Positions 61,058-64,000 of a stretch of DNA of 64,000 nucleotides are shown one piece after another (position 1 is the stretch's first letter; every line of letters starts with the position of its first letter). The translations under genes and the position numbers were made by a program. The stretch comes from Ricinus communis (taxonomy: Eukaryota; Streptophyta; Magnoliopsida; Malpighiales; Euphorbiaceae): positions 16,912,285 to 16,976,284 of the forward strand of contig NC_063265.1 in the NCBI RefSeq assembly GCF_019578655.1. Direction: 5' to 3'. The notes beneath the pieces are model-generated. The model saw nothing but the letters and a program-made list of their open reading frames with translations, made no database searches and had not been told where the DNA came from.

Positions 61058-63584
61058 ATGGCGTATTCTGCTGCTTCAACAACAGGTCTAATCTCTTCGA
61101 TTGCAGCCACCACCAAATCAATGGCAACTCCTATCTCAAAACCCTCTCAAACCCTAACTACATCCTTTTTCGGCCACCGCAAGCCTCTCCAGTCACGCGC
61201 TCCTCGTTCTATTTCACTTAATCGTGTCTCTCATTCGAGAAAGAGCTTCGTCGTTAAAGCTAGTGTAAGATAGTGTTTATTTTGGATTTCTTGATTTTCT
61301 GACCTCAATTGCTTCGTTTAGCTGTTACTATGTAATGTAGCTTCTTTTCTGTGTAGAGCGAGCTTCCACTTGTTGGAAATAAAGCACCAGATTTCGAGGC
61401 TGAGGCTGTTTTTGATCAGGAGTTCATTAATGTGAGTTTAAGAAGGATAATGCAATTCTTTTAATTTAATTAATTTTTTTCTATGGGGTAGTGTTTTGAT
61501 TGATTTGTTACTTATTGCTACAGGTTAAACTTTCTGACTATATTGGGAAGAAATACGTGATTCTATTTTTCTATCCATTGGACTTCACATTTGTTTGCCC
61601 TACAGGTCTGTTTGATACTTGATTGAATGATGTAAGTTCAAATTTAGGTGAAAGTGGATGCTTATTATTGTTCTCCTCCATTTTTATGTGCAGAGATTAC
61701 TGCTTTCAGTGACCGTTATGCTGAGTTTGAGAAAATAAACACTGAAGTGTTGGGTGTTTCAATTGACAGTGTGGTAACTATCTTATCACTCAAAAAGCAA
61801 TGTCGATGTCTTTTGGGATTTCATGTAGCAATAATGCTGGTGTTTGTATTTTCTTTTATATATTATGTAATGCATCACTTCTCTATCTCTTATTGTGTGT
61901 TTTCTTGTTGAGAATTGGCTTTACAAAACCCCCTTGATAATGTGACTATAGAGTGAGTGAAATGTTCTTGTATAAATATATGTTCTATCTCATAAAGAAT
62001 AACATGGTCATTTATAATATGGTTCTGGCGAGTTAGAGATCTGTGTTTGCACCACGTGTGAGAATTTGTATTGCTTTTTTTCTCCCCCGCATCTCCTTCT
62101 TTTCACCTTAGCTTGAGTACCTTATTCATTTATTTGCTTGATGTGAGGATAGAACCAGCTAGCTCTGGTTTCAAGTGGCATTTCACCCCAGGGCAACCTC
62201 TTTCAAACATACAACATGGATTGGCAGATTCATTTGGACATATCATGATTATGATCGCCAATTTCTTTTATTTTGTTTGAAAGTATCAGCTGAAGTGGAT
62301 GTCAAAATGGAGAAAAAGAAATATGTGACTGAAAAAGAAACTAGACTTGGCACGGAAAATCTAAATCTTGATTTTGCTCATCACTTCATTTATTTTTTTG
62401 TAAAAGTTATTGTGATTACAAAATTTGACTTGGATTTGCAATGTCAGTGCTGAACAGCTTCTATTTGAATTTTATATTTCCCTTTATCAGTGTAGCTGTA
62501 GTGATGTTTTGCAGCTGCAACTGGAACCAGAATGTATCCATTCCTGTTTCACAGCTTCTAATGTTGTAAAGCCTTACATCTGAAACTGTTCATTGATGCT
62601 GCTTCTGCTTTAATATTCCATGTGTAGTTCTCCCACCTTGCTTGGGTTCAAACTGATAGAAAGTCCGGTGGTCTTGGAGATTTGAAATATCCGCTAATAT
62701 CAGATGTCACTAAATCAATTTCAAAATCGTATGGGGTGCTAATCCCTGATCAGGTATACTACATACTCGTTTTTATCTAATTTCATCCGAAAAGAGCATG
62801 ATGGTTGCTGTTATTATCCCTGTTTCTCCCTTAATTTTAAATAATCAGGTGTATTGGCAACTTTATGAATGCGCGTACACAATGTCAGTTTTCATTTTGA
62901 CAACTTTGTGAATGCACATGCAGAAACAAAAAATCATGTGTTGGCCCGTCTTTTTCTCACATCCTTATTGACAGAATTTAATATATAACCTGTATATCTA
63001 GGTGTTCGTGAAACTTTAGTGAATCCAAGTAAATAGGTTGCCTTGATAATTTCTGTTTTCCTTTGCTTATGCATAGCGTATATATGCAGTAGCACGCATG
63101 CTTTTTATGATAGTATGTTGCAATCTATGTTCTTTCCTTTAGTCATAGCCATATTCGAAATTCCAACATGGGTGCGAATTTCATCTATTTTTATACCTTT
63201 TTACTATGCCAGGGAGTTGCTTTGAGAGGACTTTTCATTATTGATAAGGAAGGAGTAATCCAACACTCTACCATCAACAATCTTGCAATTGGGCGCAGTG
63301 TTGATGAGACACTACGAACCCTGCAGGTAAAATTATGCTTCACAATAATGGGATTGTCAAAACTTGAAATATTTTGTATATTATGGTTGATTTTAGAAGT
63401 GCTAGTCAGTAAAATGTTCTTTGTGATCTAATTGTTTTTTGTTCGTTTTGTTTTATGCTTGAATCAGGCATTGCAATACGTCCAGGAAAATCCAGATGAA
63501 GTTTGCCCAGCAGGGTGGAAGCCTGGGGAGAAGTCCATGAAGCCAGACCCAAAGCTGAGCAAGGAGTACTTTGCGGCCATCTAG
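61058..63584 (+). CDS. BAS1: Chloroplast 2-Cys peroxiredoxin
   Basis: Seven exons: 61058-61264, 61357-61431, 61524-61605, 61694-61773, 62628-62753, 63213-63326 and 63468-63584. They join in frame to 266 residues, the same length as Arabidopsis BAS1. Exon 1 is a Ser/Thr-rich transit peptide ending near VVKA. The mature enzyme starts [14 protein letters not shown]. The peroxidatic Cys119 lies in FTFVCPT and the resolving Cys241 in [15 protein letters not shown] and the C-terminal EYFAAI are the two motifs that make eukaryotic 2-Cys peroxiredoxins sensitive to over-oxidation. It reduces hydrogen peroxide and alkyl peroxides in the stroma, recycled by NTRC and thioredoxins, and protects photosynthesis. 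All active residues are present. The largest intron (854 bp) follows exon 4. Confidence 0.97.
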
Positions 63585-64000
63585 AGGGGTTAGCATTGGA
63601 TTCTCAAATTCCATATCACTTTCAGATAGGGAGATGTAAACAGATCTTTTTGTTTATGTAATTTGCTATTTAGACAAGTGAGTTTTGCAGAACAGTTTCT
63701 GGAATAAGTGCGTTGGAGAATTTTCTTTTGTTGTTTTTGTGAATGGATTGATGCGGCAATCGAAATGACTCCTCTTTGTTCCTTGTATCCATATTGTGTG
63801 AATCATATGATTTAGCGAAGGCAAAAGCTTATACGCTACAAAATATTGCTCTAGAATAGGGCAGTTGAATTTTAGTATACTTTTATTATTTAAGTCTTTC
63901 ATTTGCAGGTATTTGATTTAAACAAGAGAATTATGTCATGATTTCTAGTTACCATTTTGGCTAGTGTGCATCGAGTTGGGGACGAGATTATAAAAATTAT
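63585..64000. other. 3' flank of the peroxiredoxin gene
   Basis: The first 150-200 bp should be the 3' untranslated region; no further gene starts before the window ends. Confidence 0.5.

Noticed and set aside
1..64000. CRISPR arrays, bacterial operons, tRNA or rRNA genes
   Set aside because: Nothing of the kind was seen; the window is plant nuclear DNA. A tRNA scan by software was not possible.

Overview
The window is nuclear DNA of a dicot plant. It is AT-rich and the genes have many short exons with GT-AG introns. Spaces between genes hold poly-A/T and (TA)n tracts, LTR retrotransposons and a piece of mitochondrial DNA. Gene content fits a rosid, perhaps Malpighiales (for example Euphorbiaceae), but that placement is a guess from gene order and base composition.

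Layout. 1-10.4 kb holds no recognisable gene. An OVATE-family repressor gene lies at 10.4-11.0 kb (-). From 13.5 to 25.2 kb (-) there is a tandem array of lipid-droplet-associated hydrolase (LDAH-like) genes: two intact 12-exon copies and a third reduced to its last exon, with unassigned exon-like fragments between copies 2 and 3. 25-30 kb is AT-rich and empty except for an RNase H relic at 30.2 kb. An HVA22-j-like ER-membrane gene (+, 31.5-34.0 kb) is convergent with a small plant-specific gene (-, 34.2-34.8 kb).

39.6-49.5 kb is a nest of insertions. A mitochondrial fragment (nad5 exon b plus the 5' half of the following trans-spliced group II intron) has been split by a 2.9-kb solo LTR carrying a perfect 5-bp target duplication. 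It is flanked on the other side by a 5.8-kb chromodomain-type Ty3/gypsy element with both LTRs and a 4-bp target duplication.

From 51.8 kb the DNA is genic again: a 14-exon E2F gene (-), an intronless mTERF gene (-), and a seven-exon chloroplast 2-Cys peroxiredoxin gene (+). The last two are divergent and share about 400 bp of promoter.

The genes do not form one pathway. Two products are predicted to act in plastids (mTERF, 2-Cys Prx), two in the nucleus (E2F, OFP) and two on ER or lipid-droplet membranes (HVA22-j, LDAH). From memory, E2FA, HVA22J and this mTERF type are neighbours in Arabidopsis (At2g36000-36020), and an LDAH-like gene sits beside 2-Cys PrxA (At3g11620/30). The window may therefore preserve an ancestral block that Arabidopsis has split. 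Exon coordinates were worked out by hand from splice sites and reading-frame continuity.
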